Origin: Comamonadaceae bacterium
Lineage (GTDB): Bacteria > Pseudomonadota > Gammaproteobacteria > Burkholderiales > Burkholderiaceae_C
Assembly (NCBI GenBank): GCA_947378275.1
Contig: CANCJD010000007.1
Coordinates: 1-32,643, forward strand
Length of the DNA: 32,643 nucleotides
Reading direction: 5' to 3'
Of this stretch, positions 19,736 to 28,233 are shown in pieces. Under the pieces are notes generated by a model. It ran no database searches, was not told where the DNA came from, and saw only the letters and a program-made list of their open reading frames with translations. A program made the position numbers and the translations under genes. Every line of letters begins with the position of its first letter. Positions within the stretch are counted from its first letter, which is position 1.

Positions 19736-19752
19736 GCCCGCACCATGCGGGC
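19736..19752. terminator. Hairpin between convergent acyl-CoA ligase and esterase genes
   Basis: GCCCGCA (19736-19742) pairs perfectly with TGCGGGC (19746-19752). A near copy, GCCCGC-AGCAC-GCGGGT, follows at 19764-19780 over the esterase stop region, each copy preceded by TAA. It probably acts as a bidirectional terminator; T-tracts are weak. Confidence 0.45.
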
Positions 19753-19759
19753 GTGGCGT

Positions 19760-20668
19760 TTAAGCCCGCAGCACGCGGGTAATAAAGTCCGCCGTCTGGC
19801 GCAGTGCATCACGTGCCTCGGGCAGCAAGCGCGCCATTACCGCAAAGGCGTGGGGCGTGTGCTTCCATTGCAGGCAGGTGCTGTCGCTGCCTAGGGCCTG
19901 CAGCTTTTGGTGCATGCGCAGCGTATCGTCTCGCAAGATTTCGGATTGGCTCACCACCGTCAGACACGGCGGCAAACCTGCCAGATTTCCCAGCAGCGGC
20001 GAAATGCGGGCGTCACTGGCTGGCACGTTGGGCGAGTACATAGCCAGTGCGTCAACCAGCAATCGCCGGTGCAGCATGGCGTCTGAGTCAGAATTGCTGT
20101 CAATGGATTCGCCCTGGTGCGTCAAGTCCAGCCAAGGCGAAAAAAGCACCAGGCCACGCGGTAGGGGCAGATGGGTATCGCGCACGGTCTGTGCGGTGGC
20201 CAGCGCCAGGTTGCCGCCCGCGCTGTCGCCGCCCAGGATCAGCTGCCCGGCGTCTACGCCTTGGTTCAAGAGCGCTTGGTAAACCACCATCGCGTCCTCA
20301 TGCGCGGCGGGAAATGGATGCTCGGGTGCGAGCCGGTAATCCACCATCAGCATGCGAACCTGGGCCAGTTGCGCCAGTGTGCTGGCCATGTCGCGGTGGC
20401 TGTTGAGGCTGCCTGCAATATATCCCCCGCCGTGAAAGTAAACACAGATGGGCGCATCCGCTTTACCCACCAACGTCTGGGGCTGCACCCATTCCACCGG
20501 CACGCCCGCGATCACGTCGGCGCGCACCTCAATCTGCGGTCTGGGCTTGCCGTAGTCGCGGCTCAGGAATTTGCGCCCTTGGCGCAAGCGCTGCTCAGGC
20601 GAAAGCTGCAGGCTGGCCGCCCGGCGGGACTTTAAAAACCGGTTGATAAAGAAGTTTTGAATGCTCAT
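19760..20668 (-). CDS. Alpha/beta hydrolase, hormone-sensitive lipase (HSL) family esterase
   Basis: Carboxylesterase of the bacterial HSL (family IV) type, 302 aa. The oxyanion-hole motif HGGGY is at 79-83 and the nucleophile motif GDSAGG at 147-152 (Ser149). A likely acid is in SEILRDD (about 242-248), and the catalytic His is H273 (HTPHAF). It is the last gene of a five-gene reverse operon, only 15 bp after the Baeyer-Villiger-type monooxygenase. In known pathways an esterase next to a BVMO hydrolyses the ester or lactone that the BVMO makes. That role is inferred from position. Confidence 0.93.
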   Translation of the reverse strand: MSIQNFFINRFLKSRRAASLQLSPEQRLRQGRKFLSRDYGKPRPQIEVRADVIAGVPVEWVQPQTLVGKADAPICVYFHGGGYIAGSLNSHRDMASTLAQLAQVRMLMVDYRLAPEHPFPAAHEDAMVVYQALLNQGVDAGQLILGGDSAGGNLALATAQTVRDTHLPLPRGLVLFSPWLDLTHQGESIDSNSDSDAMLHRRLLVDALAMYSPNVPASDARISPLLGNLAGLPPCLTVVSQSEILRDDTLRMHQKLQALGSDSTCLQWKHTPHAFAVMARLLPEARDALRQTADFITRVLRA

Positions 20669-20683
20669 GGTGGGGCGTCTCTT

Positions 20684-22180
20684 TTATGGCGTGCGGGTTT
20701 TGGTCACAAAGTCTTGCACCACGAAGCGGGCCAGGCGCCGGCGCATGGTGAAGGTGGTCCAGGGCCAGTTGGTGCTGTTGCGGCCGTTTTTGTCCAGAAA
20801 ATAACTGGTGCAGCCGCTGTTCCACACCGTGGTTTGCAGTGCCGACTGTATTTTTTGGTTATAGGCGGTATAGCGCGCCGGATCCACCGCAATGCTGGCA
20901 ATCCCCTTGCGCTTCGCCGTGGTGATGGCCGAGACGATGAACTTGAGCTGCGCCTCAATGATCACAAAGGCCGATGAAAAGGTATACAAATTGGGGCCGA
21001 AGGTGAGAAACAGGTTGGGGCAGTCTTGCGTCATGGTGCCTAGGTAAGCGGTGGGCGAACCCTGCCACTGCGCGGCCAGGGCGGTGCCGCTTTGGCCAAC
21101 AATGCAGTTGGCAATGGGCGGGTTGGCGACTTCAAAACCCGTGGCAAAGACGATGGCATCTACCTCACAGGTGCTGCCGTCGCTGGCGGTGACCGTGTTG
21201 CCGTTAATGTTGACCACGTCGGAAACCACTTGCACATGGGTTTGGGCCAGCGCCCTGTACCAGGTGTTGGACAGCAAGATGCGTTTGCAGCCCACCGAAT
21301 AATCGGGCACGAGCTTGGCGCGCAGGGCGGGGTCATTCACGCCGCGGGCAATGTTCTTCACCCCCTGGGCCTGGATGCGCTTGAGTAACCAGGGGTAATT
21401 CAAACTGGTGTTGAGCAGCTCAAACTGCAAATACAGCGTGGTGCGAAACAGCGACTGCATCCAAGGGAATTTGGCAAACAAGGCTTGCCAGCGCGGGGCA
21501 ATGGGCGCGTCGAGCTTGGGGAGCACCCAGGGTGCGGTGCGCTGGAACAGCGTGAGCTGACCTGCCTGCTGCGCAAGGTGTGGCACAAACTGAATGGCCG
21601 ACGCGCCCGAGCCAATCACCGCCACCCGCTTGCCCTTCATGTCATAGCCATGGTTCCAGCGGGACGAATGGAAGTGCACGCCGGTAAATGTGTCCAGGCC
21701 GGGTACGCGCGGCAGCACCGGCACATGCATGGGGCCGCAGGCCATGACCACAAAGCGTGCCCAAAACACGCCAGCACTGGTTTGCAGGCGCCAGCGCTGG
21801 TGCGCTGCATCCCAGCGCGCTTCGGTCAGTTCATGGCGCAGGCGGATGCGGTCCAGAACGCCAAACTTTTCGGCCGTGTCATGCGTGTATTTTTTGATCT
21901 CCTCTTGTTTGGCAAACAGGCGGCTCCAGCGCGGATTGGGGGCGAAGGAGTAGGAATACAGCGCCGACGGAACGTCACAGCCACAACCGGGGTAGGTGTT
22001 GTCGCGCCAGACGCCGCCGATCGCACTGCCTTTTTCCAGCACCACGCAATCCACGCCGGCTTGGCGCAAGCGGATGGCCGCGCCTATGCCGGCAAAGCCA
22101 GCGCCGACCACCACCACCTCGTGCACTTCGGCTGGGGCAGAGGCGCCGATCTCGGCCTCGGCCTGCTGCGGGTTAGACAC
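20684..22180 (-). CDS. Flavin-containing monooxygenase, Baeyer-Villiger type
   Basis: FAD- and NADPH-dependent monooxygenase that inserts one oxygen next to a ketone carbonyl, giving an ester or lactone. It is 498 aa. The first Rossmann motif GAGFAG is at 26-31 and the second GSGASA at 190-195. Between them lies the type I BVMO fingerprint FxGxxxHxxxW at 165-175 (FTGVHFHSSRW), followed by N where P or D is usual. GVWRDNTYPGCGCDVPS at about 56-72 and the late ATG motif (FATGFEV) also fit. The length is closer to the EtaA-like group than to cyclohexanone monooxygenase. It lies 15 bp after the GST gene and 15 bp before the esterase. The ketone substrate is unknown. Confidence 0.93.
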   Translation of the reverse strand: MSNPQQAEAEIGASAPAEVHEVVVVGAGFAGIGAAIRLRQAGVDCVVLEKGSAIGGVWRDNTYPGCGCDVPSALYSYSFAPNPRWSRLFAKQEEIKKYTHDTAEKFGVLDRIRLRHELTEARWDAAHQRWRLQTSAGVFWARFVVMACGPMHVPVLPRVPGLDTFTGVHFHSSRWNHGYDMKGKRVAVIGSGASAIQFVPHLAQQAGQLTLFQRTAPWVLPKLDAPIAPRWQALFAKFPWMQSLFRTTLYLQFELLNTSLNYPWLLKRIQAQGVKNIARGVNDPALRAKLVPDYSVGCKRILLSNTWYRALAQTHVQVVSDVVNINGNTVTASDGSTCEVDAIVFATGFEVANPPIANCIVGQSGTALAAQWQGSPTAYLGTMTQDCPNLFLTFGPNLYTFSSAFVIIEAQLKFIVSAITTAKRKGIASIAVDPARYTAYNQKIQSALQTTVWNSGCTSYFLDKNGRNSTNWPWTTFTMRRRLARFVVQDFVTKTRTP

Positions 22181-22195
22181 GCGGCGCTTCTTCGT

Positions 22196-22837
22196 TCAGG
22201 GCTTGGTGAGCGCTGCTTTGCGGTCGGCGTTGACCTTTTGTGAACTGGCGCGCTCGCCCAGCATCTTGGTGTAGGCCTTGTAGTCCACGCCACCGGCGAC
22301 CAGCAAGTCTTCGCCGTACACCGCACGGGTCGCCAGGCCCACCAGCGGCAAGTTGCTAAACGCCACGCAGTCGGCCAGCGTAAAGGTGTCACCGCCGATG
22401 TAAGGCAAAAACTTGGCCATGCGTTTGAATGCCGCAATGTTTTTCTCAAGCCGCTTGCGCACCGAGGCCTGCGTGTCCTCGCTCACCGTACCGCCAAAAA
22501 ATGCCTGCGCGTACAGCTCGCGCGCCACCAGTTCGAGGTGCAGGTTGATAAAGGTGATGAGTTCGCGCAGCTTGGCGGCCGCAAAAGCATCGCTGGGCAT
22601 CAGCGGGTGGGCGGGGTACTGGGCTTCGAGGTAGTCCAGAATCACAGCGCTCTCGCACAGTCCGCCTTGGGGCGCGCGGATGAACGGAATTTTGGCCAGC
22701 GGTGAGTCGGCCAACAAGGCCTCGTCTTTGCTGCCGGTGAGGACGTGTTCTTCGGCGAACGGAATCTCTTTTTCAAGCAAAACTTGCTTGACGATGTTGT
22801 AGTAATTGGAAACGGCAAAGCCGCAAAGTGTGATCAT
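22196..22837 (-). CDS. Glutathione S-transferase family protein
   Basis: Cytosolic GST-like protein, 213 aa from MITLCGFAVSNYYN (ATG at 22837, AGGAG upstream; the track's extra 15 residues are leader). The N-terminal thioredoxin-fold domain (1 to about 80) has a possible catalytic Cys5/Ser10 region. KIPFIRAP carries the cis-Pro, and ESAVILDYLE is the gamma-glutamyl-binding motif. The rest is the helical domain with TFTLADCVAF. It is third of five genes in the reverse operon. It may conjugate or isomerise a reactive intermediate, or protect against one; substrate unknown. Confidence 0.88.
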   Translation of the reverse strand: MITLCGFAVSNYYNIVKQVLLEKEIPFAEEHVLTGSKDEALLADSPLAKIPFIRAPQGGLCESAVILDYLEAQYPAHPLMPSDAFAAAKLRELITFINLHLELVARELYAQAFFGGTVSEDTQASVRKRLEKNIAAFKRMAKFLPYIGGDTFTLADCVAFSNLPLVGLATRAVYGEDLLVAGGVDYKAYTKMLGERASSQKVNADRKAALTKP

Positions 22838-22912
22838 GGTGCAAAGGCTCCTGGGTTGTTTGTCCCAGTGTAAATTGCCCAACCCACGCCGTCGTGCCGC
22901 TTGGGCGACAAC

Positions 22913-23191
22913 TTAGGTGGCCATGTGCTCGGTGGCTTTTTGCAGCCACAGTTCTAGATTGTCCAGCAGCGCGGACTGGCTGAAGGAGCAGCTTTCTTCG
23001 CTAAACAGAGCGCTGGATTCCAGCCGGTCTAGCAAACCCAGCCACACCTCGCCGTAGCGCGGGGGCAGGGCGACCAGCAGCGGCTCTTGCGCGCGGGCCT
23101 GGGCGCAAAAGGCCGCCACGCCAAGGGCGCCAGCGCGCAACTGGGCCAAAGACTGGCCCAAAGTGTTCAGATTGTTGGCGTGGCTTGGCAT
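22913..23191 (-). CDS. Unknown 92-aa protein in the nitroreductase-GST-monooxygenase operon
   Basis: I do not recognise this protein. It is 92 aa, starts MPSHANNLNTLG, and appears mostly alpha-helical (Ala/Leu-rich heptad-like stretches, LLDNLELWLQKATEH at the end). It has no membrane segment or signal peptide and only two cysteines. Reality is supported by its fit: it starts 21 bp after the nitroreductase stop, ends 75 bp before the GST start, lies on the same strand, and has codon use like its neighbours. It could be an accessory or regulatory partner of one of the operon's enzymes. Confidence 0.7.
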   Translation of the reverse strand: MPSHANNLNTLGQSLAQLRAGALGVAAFCAQARAQEPLLVALPPRYGEVWLGLLDRLESSALFSEESCSFSQSALLDNLELWLQKATEHMAT

Positions 23192-23212
23192 GTGCGCTGG
23201 GCCGTGCAGGTC

Positions 23213-23851
23213 TTACTTGACCTCGGTGACGAACTCGGCGCTGGGGCGACGTACCTTGGGCAGGTTGACCAACCAGTCCTTGTCCGCTTCGCGGTAGCCC
23301 AGGGGCATGATGGCCACGCTGCGCAGGCCACGGGCCGACAGGTTCAAGATGGTGTCCAGCGCCTTGGGGTCAAAACCTTCCATGGGCGTGCTGTCGACTT
23401 CTTCAGACGCTGCCGCCACCAGCGCTACGCCCAGGCCAATATAGGCTTGGCGCGCGGCGTGTTCAAAGTTCACTTGCGGCTCGCGCACGGTGTAGTTGGC
23501 CAGCAGGTTTTTGCGGTAGGCGTCACCCGCTTCGGTGCTGCCGCCGCGCTTGGCGTTGGTGTAGTCAAAAATTTGGTTGATGCGATCAGCCGTGTAGTTA
23601 TCCCAGGCGGCAAACACCAGCAGGTGCGAGCCTTCGGTAATCTGCGCTTGGCCCCAGGCGATCGCTTTGATCTGCTCGCGCACGGCGGCATTGGTCACCA
23701 CAATCACCTCAAAAGGCTGCAGGCCGCTGGAGCTGGGCGCCAGGCGCACGGCTTCCAGAATCCGGTCTACTTTTTCTTGGGGTACCGCTTTGGCGGCGTC
23801 CATTTTTTTGGTGGCGTAGCGCCATTCGAGTTGTTGTTGCAAAGTTGACAT
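23213..23851 (-). CDS. NfsB-like oxygen-insensitive NAD(P)H nitroreductase
   Basis: FMN-dependent nitroreductase-family oxidoreductase, 212 aa (E. coli NfsB 217). The N-terminal RYATKKMDA block and SPSSxxxQP-type segment (LAPSSSGLQPFEVIVV) bind FMN. The C-terminal STPMEGFDPKALDTIL, MPLGYREADKDW and LPKVRRP blocks line up with NfsB. The family reduces nitroaromatics, quinones or flavins. The start MSTLQQQLEWRY at 23851 is clear; the 260 residues the ORF track adds upstream are antisense to the forward genes and intergenic DNA. It is the first gene of the reverse operon, so the operon promoter should lie in 23852-24082, where I see no convincing box on this strand. Confidence 0.93.
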   Translation of the reverse strand: MSTLQQQLEWRYATKKMDAAKAVPQEKVDRILEAVRLAPSSSGLQPFEVIVVTNAAVREQIKAIAWGQAQITEGSHLLVFAAWDNYTADRINQIFDYTNAKRGGSTEAGDAYRKNLLANYTVREPQVNFEHAARQAYIGLGVALVAAASEEVDSTPMEGFDPKALDTILNLSARGLRSVAIMPLGYREADKDWLVNLPKVRRPSAEFVTEVK

Positions 23852-24030
23852 GGTGTTTGGGTCCAGATAGGTGTTCAAGAAGTGCTGCGCAAGCAAGGGC
23901 GTTAGCCAAAGTGTGCGACACGCTGGATTATCGCGAAACCATGCGCCCGCCTGCTGTGGCGCCGAAATGCCCTTGGCGAAGATGGTTGTCACCGTTGGTC
24001 CTGGGCCAAGGCAAGCCTGGGCTGGCAGCG

Positions 24031-24058
24031 TTGCAGCGCCAGAGGCCTCGCATAAAAT
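24031..24058 (+). promoter_or_regulatory. Candidate sigma-70 promoter for the small ORF and rluE
   Basis: TTGCAG (24031-24036), a 16-bp spacer and TAAAAT (24053-24058, five of six matches) would start transcription near 24065, giving a leader of about 18 nt before the ATG at 24083. Confidence 0.5.
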
Positions 24059-24082
24059 CACCGTCAACGTTAGAAAGAAACA

Positions 24083-24340
24083 ATGTTTGATAAAACCGGT
24101 GAGTGGATTCCCCTGCAGTCGTTTGACGATTTTGACAACGGCTTGTCCGACCTGATTGACCTGTGGTCGAGCACGGGTCGGTCGCCCACCAAAACCGTCA
24201 AAAAAGCAGCGCTGGCGCATTTCAAGGCAGATCTGGAAGCCGCCACTCTGGAATGGGCCGACAACAAAGCCAAGTCCAAAAAATACGCTGCCATTGCCGC
24301 AGAGCTGGCCGAGTTTGAAGAAGCGTTGCAAGACGTCTGA
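24083..24340 (+). CDS. Unknown acidic 85-aa protein upstream of rluE
   Basis: No family recognised. It is an 85-aa soluble, acidic protein. The N-terminal part is rich in Asp, Trp and Phe (FDDFDNGLSDLIDLW), and the C-terminal half is a charged, probably helical segment (AKSKKYAAIAAELAEFEEALQDV). A purine-rich AGAAAGAAA precedes the ATG and a good promoter candidate lies upstream, which supports expression. It ends in TGA only 9 bp before the start of rluE, in the same reading frame, so translation of the two is probably coupled. Confidence 0.72.
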   Translation: MFDKTGEWIPLQSFDDFDNGLSDLIDLWSSTGRSPTKTVKKAALAHFKADLEAATLEWADNKAKSKKYAAIAAELAEFEEALQDV

Positions 24341-24349
24341 TCCACGGCT

Positions 24350-24901
24350 TTGCCCCCTGAGTGGCGCCCCTTGATTTGCTTCAACAAACCGTATGGCGTG
24401 CTCAGCCAGTTCACGCCCGAGGGGCGCTGGCGGGGTCTGAAAGACTTCATCGACATTCCCCACGTCTACGCCGCCGGTCGTCTGGACGCCGACAGCGAAG
24501 GCCTGCTCTTGCTGACCGCCGACGGCCAGGCCCAAGCCCGCATTGCTGATCCGCGCTTCAAGATGGAAAAAACCTATTGGGTGCAAGTGGACGGCGTGCC
24601 CACCGAAGCCGCACTTGCCGCCCTGCGCCAAGGCGTGCTGCTCAAAGACGGCCCCACGCTGCCCGCCCGCGCGCGCGCCATCGACGCCCCAGCGGACCTA
24701 TGGGAGCGCGATCCACCCATCCGGGTGCGCCAAAACAAACCCACCGCATGGCTGGAACTCGCCATCAAAGAAGGCCGCAACCGCCAGGTGCGGCGCATGA
24801 CCGCCGCCGTGGGTCTGCCCACCTTGCGCCTGGTACGTGCGGCTATCGGCCCCTACGCGTTGGAGGGGCTGGCTCCAGGGTGTTGGCGGGAGGTGGGCTA
24901 A
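24350..24901 (+). CDS. rluE: 23S rRNA pseudouridine synthase RluE-like
   Basis: RsuA/RluB/E/F-family pseudouridine synthase. In E. coli RluE modifies U2457 of 23S rRNA. It is 183 aa, without the N-terminal S4 domain carried by RluB/RluF, as expected for Rlu[12 protein letters not shown] is at 11-21, the catalytic motif GRLDADSEG at 43-51 (Asp46), and [10 protein letters not shown] near the end is the family motif. The only start between the upstream in-frame TGA and the conserved core is TTG at 24350. It has no Shine-Dalgarno, so initiation probably depends on ribosomes finishing the upstream 85-aa ORF. The coding call is firm, the start less so. Confidence 0.92.
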   Translation: MPPEWRPLICFNKPYGVLSQFTPEGRWRGLKDFIDIPHVYAAGRLDADSEGLLLLTADGQAQARIADPRFKMEKTYWVQVDGVPTEAALAALRQGVLLKDGPTLPARARAIDAPADLWERDPPIRVRQNKPTAWLELAIKEGRNRQVRRMTAAVGLPTLRLVRAAIGPYALEGLAPGCWREVG

Positions 24902-24937
24902 AGCGACACCCCTGGTGCGCCGGTTAAGCGGGAATCG

Positions 24938-26764
24938 TTACTTCCCAAACGAATCCTTCAACCCCACCGCCAAATTAAACACCGGCTGGCTGCCTTGCAC
25001 ATGGTCCACCCGGTCCGCCACAAAGTAGCCCAGGCGTTCAAACTGAAACTTCTGGTCGGGCAGGGCGTTGGCCAGTGACGGCTCCACGATGGCGGTGACG
25101 ATTTTCAGGCTTTGGGGGTTCAGGCCCTCCAGAAAGTCTTTGCCGCCGGCATCGGGTTGTTCGTCGCTGAACAGGCGGTCGTACATGCGCACTTCGGCGG
25201 CCACGCCGTCATGGGCGCCCACCCAGGTGATCACGCCCTTGACCTTGACGCTGGACGAGCCGGGCGTGCCGCTTTTGGTGTCTGGGATCAGGGTGGCGTG
25301 CACTTCGGTGATGTGGCCGTTGGCGTCTTTTTTGGCGCCGGTGCATTCGATGATGTGGCCGTATTTGAGCCGCACCTTGTTGCCGGGGAACAGGCGAAAG
25401 AAGCCGGCCGGGGGCGTTTCTTCAAAGTCGCTGCGCTCAATCCACACCTCGCGCCCGATCACAAACTGGCGGTTGCCCAGTTCGGGGTGGTGCGGGTGAA
25501 CGGGAGCGCTGCAGGCGTCAAGCGTGCCTGCGCCCATGACGGAGTCCCAGTTGGTCAGCACGAGTTTGACGGGGTCCAGCACCGCCATGGCGCGCTGGGC
25601 CGAACCGTCCAGGTCTTCGCGCAGACAGCCTTCCAGCGTGGAATAGTCAATCCAACTGTCGCTCTTGGTCACGCCAATGCGTTCAGCAAAGAGGCGCAGG
25701 CTCTCGGGCGTATAGCCCCGGCGGCGCAGGCCGACTATTGTTGGCATGCGCGGGTCGTCCCAGCCGCTTACTTTGTGTTCATTGACGAGCTGCGCGAGCT
25801 TGCGCTTGCTGGTGATCACATAGGTCAGGTTCAGACGGGCAAATTCGTATTGCTTGGGCGGCGGGCTGGCCAAGAGGCCTTCCTCAATCAGGCGCTCCAT
25901 CAGCCAGTCGTAAAACGGCCGCTGGTCTTCAAATTCGAGCGTGCAAATGCTGTGGGTGATTTGCTCGAGTGCGTCTTCAATCGGGTGGGCAAAGGTGTAC
26001 ATCGGGTAGATACACCAGGTGTCACCCGTGTTGTGGTGCGTGGCGCGGCGGATGCGGTAGATGGCCGGGTCGCGCAGGTTGATGTTGGGGCTGGCCATGT
26101 CAATCTTGGCGCGCAACACCATGGAGCCGTCCGCGTGCAGACCGTCGCGCATTTCGCGAAAGCGCGCCAGGTTTTGGGCGGGCGTGCCGCTGCGATAGGG
26201 GCTGTCGATGCCGGGTTTGCCAAAATCGCCGCGGTTGGCGCGCATTTCCTCGGGTGTTTGTTCGTCCACATAGGCGTGGCCCGCCTCTATCAGCGCTTCG
26301 GCCGCGCGGTACATGAAGGCGAAATAGTCGCTGGCCTGGTAGGGCTTGTTATTACCCGGCTGGCTCCAGTCAAAGCCCAGCCAACGCACCGCGTCGATGA
26401 TGCTGTTCACATACTCGGTGTCTTCTTTTTCAGGATTGGTGTCGTCAAACCGCAAGTGGCAGACGCCACCATAGTCACGCGCCAACCCAAAGTTCAGACA
26501 AATGCTCTTGGCGTGGCCCACGTGCAAGTAGCCGTTGGGCTCGGGCGGAAAGCGGGTGCGGATGCGGGCTGGGTCCATCGTGCCCGTGGCCTGGTGCGCG
26601 GCGTCGCCGGGGCTGCCCGCCCAACGGCGCGTGGCGTAGGTGCCAGCCGCCAGATCGTGCTCAATAATCTGTCGCAAGAAGTTGCTTGGTTTGGTGGCTT
26701 CGGGCGCGGTGGCGGTATGGGCGCCAGACTTTGCAGCAGGCTTGGCAGAAATAGGGTTACTCAT
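24938..26764 (-). CDS. glnS: Glutaminyl-tRNA synthetase
   Basis: Class I aminoacyl-tRNA synthetase charging tRNA-Gln. It is 608 aa (E. coli 554). The HIGH motif is HVGH at 81-84 (PNGYLHVGHAKS), and the KMSKS equivalent is ITSKR at 317-321, where E. coli has VMSKR. LRFDDTNPEKE, AKIDMASP and GWDDPRMPT are diagnostic of GlnRS rather than GluRS. Compared with E. coli there is an N-terminal extension of about 25 residues and an insert of about 20 residues (about 46-68) just before the catalytic domain. From memory the insert also occurs in other Comamonadaceae. It follows a DUF2306-like gene on the same strand, 37 bp apart, and converges on rluE. Confidence 0.98.
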   Translation of the reverse strand: MSNPISAKPAAKSGAHTATAPEATKPSNFLRQIIEHDLAAGTYATRRWAGSPGDAAHQATGTMDPARIRTRFPPEPNGYLHVGHAKSICLNFGLARDYGGVCHLRFDDTNPEKEDTEYVNSIIDAVRWLGFDWSQPGNNKPYQASDYFAFMYRAAEALIEAGHAYVDEQTPEEMRANRGDFGKPGIDSPYRSGTPAQNLARFREMRDGLHADGSMVLRAKIDMASPNINLRDPAIYRIRRATHHNTGDTWCIYPMYTFAHPIEDALEQITHSICTLEFEDQRPFYDWLMERLIEEGLLASPPPKQYEFARLNLTYVITSKRKLAQLVNEHKVSGWDDPRMPTIVGLRRRGYTPESLRLFAERIGVTKSDSWIDYSTLEGCLREDLDGSAQRAMAVLDPVKLVLTNWDSVMGAGTLDACSAPVHPHHPELGNRQFVIGREVWIERSDFEETPPAGFFRLFPGNKVRLKYGHIIECTGAKKDANGHITEVHATLIPDTKSGTPGSSSVKVKGVITWVGAHDGVAAEVRMYDRLFSDEQPDAGGKDFLEGLNPQSLKIVTAIVEPSLANALPDQKFQFERLGYFVADRVDHVQGSQPVFNLAVGLKDSFGK

Positions 26765-26801
26765 GCGTTTGATTTTAGACGGGGCCTTTTGAAGATACGC
26801 G

Positions 26802-27215
26802 CTACAGCCAACCCAGCCACTGGTGCCAGATCAGTGTGCCCAAATAGCGGTTGGGCAGCAGCGTAAAACCACCGGCCACCACGCAGGCACCCAGGTACAG
26901 CGACTGCATGGTTTTGCGGTGCCCGGCGATGTTTTTGTGCCGCAGGAAACGAAAAGCGCCGAACAGGCTAAACAGCGTAAACGGCACCAACAAATGAATC
27001 GGCGTGTAGCCGGCCAGATTGGGCAGGTCAAAGTCGCGGATGAAAACTGCCGAAAAAGCCGTTACCAGCATCAATGTGACCCAGGCGTAGCCAAATGCGC
27101 GGTGCAGCACCGGGCGCTGGGTGCGGCCCTTGCGCGCCCATAAAGCCACAGGACCCAAAGCGACAGCGCCCAAAGCGGCAGTCATGTGGACGGCAATCAA
27201 GGGGGTGAGTTGCAT
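26802..27215 (-). CDS. DUF2306-like small integral membrane protein
   Basis: A 137-aa membrane protein with about four hydrophobic helices. The pattern [17 protein letters not shown], then [13 protein letters not shown], then IAGHRKTM with conserved histidines, matches DUF2306-type predicted membrane proteins. These histidines have been suggested to bind haem or metal in related families, but nothing here proves it. The start is ATG at 27215. It lies 37 bp upstream of glnS on the same strand and is divergent from uppP. No function is assigned. Confidence 0.8.
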   Translation of the reverse strand: MQLTPLIAVHMTAALGAVALGPVALWARKGRTQRPVLHRAFGYAWVTLMLVTAFSAVFIRDFDLPNLAGYTPIHLLVPFTLFSLFGAFRFLRHKNIAGHRKTMQSLYLGACVVAGGFTLLPNRYLGTLIWHQWLGWL

Positions 27216-27357
27216 GGTGTTTGGATGGGCTGGAGGTGAGAGCGCCGGAGCTTACAGGAGCCCGCCGCGCGCCTCGGGCCTGCAGCCGATGGAGACCGCT
27301 GCGCCATGGGTGAGAAAATACCGGGCTTACTTGCGACAAACCACCAAGGATAAAACT

Positions 27358-28209
27358 GTGATCGATATTGTGCTGCTGGCCAAAGCCGCCCTGATGGGCA
27401 TTGTGGAGGGCCTGACCGAGTTTTTGCCCATCTCGTCCACCGGGCATCTGATTTTGGCTGGGGCCCTGCTGGGTTTTGACGACGAAAAGGCCAAGGTCTT
27501 TGACATTGCCATCCAGACCGGCGCCATTTTTGCGGTAGTGCTGGTGTATTGGGACAAGATCAAGTCCACGGTGCTGGGCTTGTCCACGCAGGCCCAGGCC
27601 CGCGCGCTCACACGCAATGTGTTCATCGCTTTTTTGCCAGCAGTCGTACTGGGTTTGCTTTTTGGCAAAGCGGTCAAGGCGCATTTGTTTACGCCCGAGG
27701 TGGTGGCCAGCACTTTTATTCTGGGCGGCTTCATTATTTTGTGGGCTGAACGGCGCCAAGCGGCGGCCGAGGACGTGCAATTTGGCCGCTTTGCCCGCGT
27801 GCAAACCGTGGAGCAAATGACGGCGATGGACGCGCTTAAAGTGGGGTTGGCCCAATGCCTGGCGCTGGTGCCGGGCACCAGCCGCAGCGGCGCGACCATC
27901 ATCGGCGGTATGTTGCTGGGCCTGTCGCGCCAGGTGGCCACCGAGTTCACCTTCTTTTTGGCCATTCCCACGCTCATCGGCGCCGGCGCCTATAGCCTGT
28001 TTAAGGAGCGCGCCTTGCTCAGCGTGGCTGACGTACCCTTGTTCATGGTGGGGCTGGTGTTTTCATTCATCAGCGCCTGGCTGTGCGTGCGCTGGCTGCT
28101 GCGCTTTGTGTCTACCCATAGCTTTGTGGGTTTCGCCTACTACCGCATTGCCTTTGGCATGGTGGTGTTGGCCACTGCCTTTAGCGGCGCCGTGACCTGG
28201 GCGGCCTAA
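27358..28209 (+). CDS. uppP: Undecaprenyl-diphosphatase
   Basis: Integral membrane enzyme that dephosphorylates undecaprenyl diphosphate, recycling the lipid carrier of cell-wall synthesis; extra copies give bacitracin resistance. It is 283 aa (E. coli 273) with about eight hydrophobic segments. The catalytic region [14 protein letters not shown] contains E17 and E21, and [10 protein letters not shown] is the second signature. The start is a GTG at 27358 with AAGGA about nine bases upstream. The 79 residues the ORF track adds before it come from non-coding sequence and antisense to the DUF2306-like gene. Confidence 0.96.
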   Translation: MIDIVLLAKAALMGIVEGLTEFLPISSTGHLILAGALLGFDDEKAKVFDIAIQTGAIFAVVLVYWDKIKSTVLGLSTQAQARALTRNVFIAFLPAVVLGLLFGKAVKAHLFTPEVVASTFILGGFIILWAERRQAAAEDVQFGRFARVQTVEQMTAMDALKVGLAQCLALVPGTSRSGATIIGGMLLGLSRQVATEFTFFLAIPTLIGAGAYSLFKERALLSVADVPLFMVGLVFSFISAWLCVRWLLRFVSTHSFVGFAYYRIAFGMVVLATAFSGAVTWAA

Positions 28210-28233
28210 ATCTCTTTTGACAGGGAAGGGCGC

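Noticed and set aside
23852-24631. N-terminal 260 residues of the track's 472-aa nitroreductase ORF
   Set aside because: They run antisense through the small ORF and rluE, and the NfsB-like protein is complete from 23851.
25112-26866. 584-aa forward ORF opposite glnS
   Set aside because: Antisense shadow of glnS; composition is His/Gly/Val-rich and no domain is seen.
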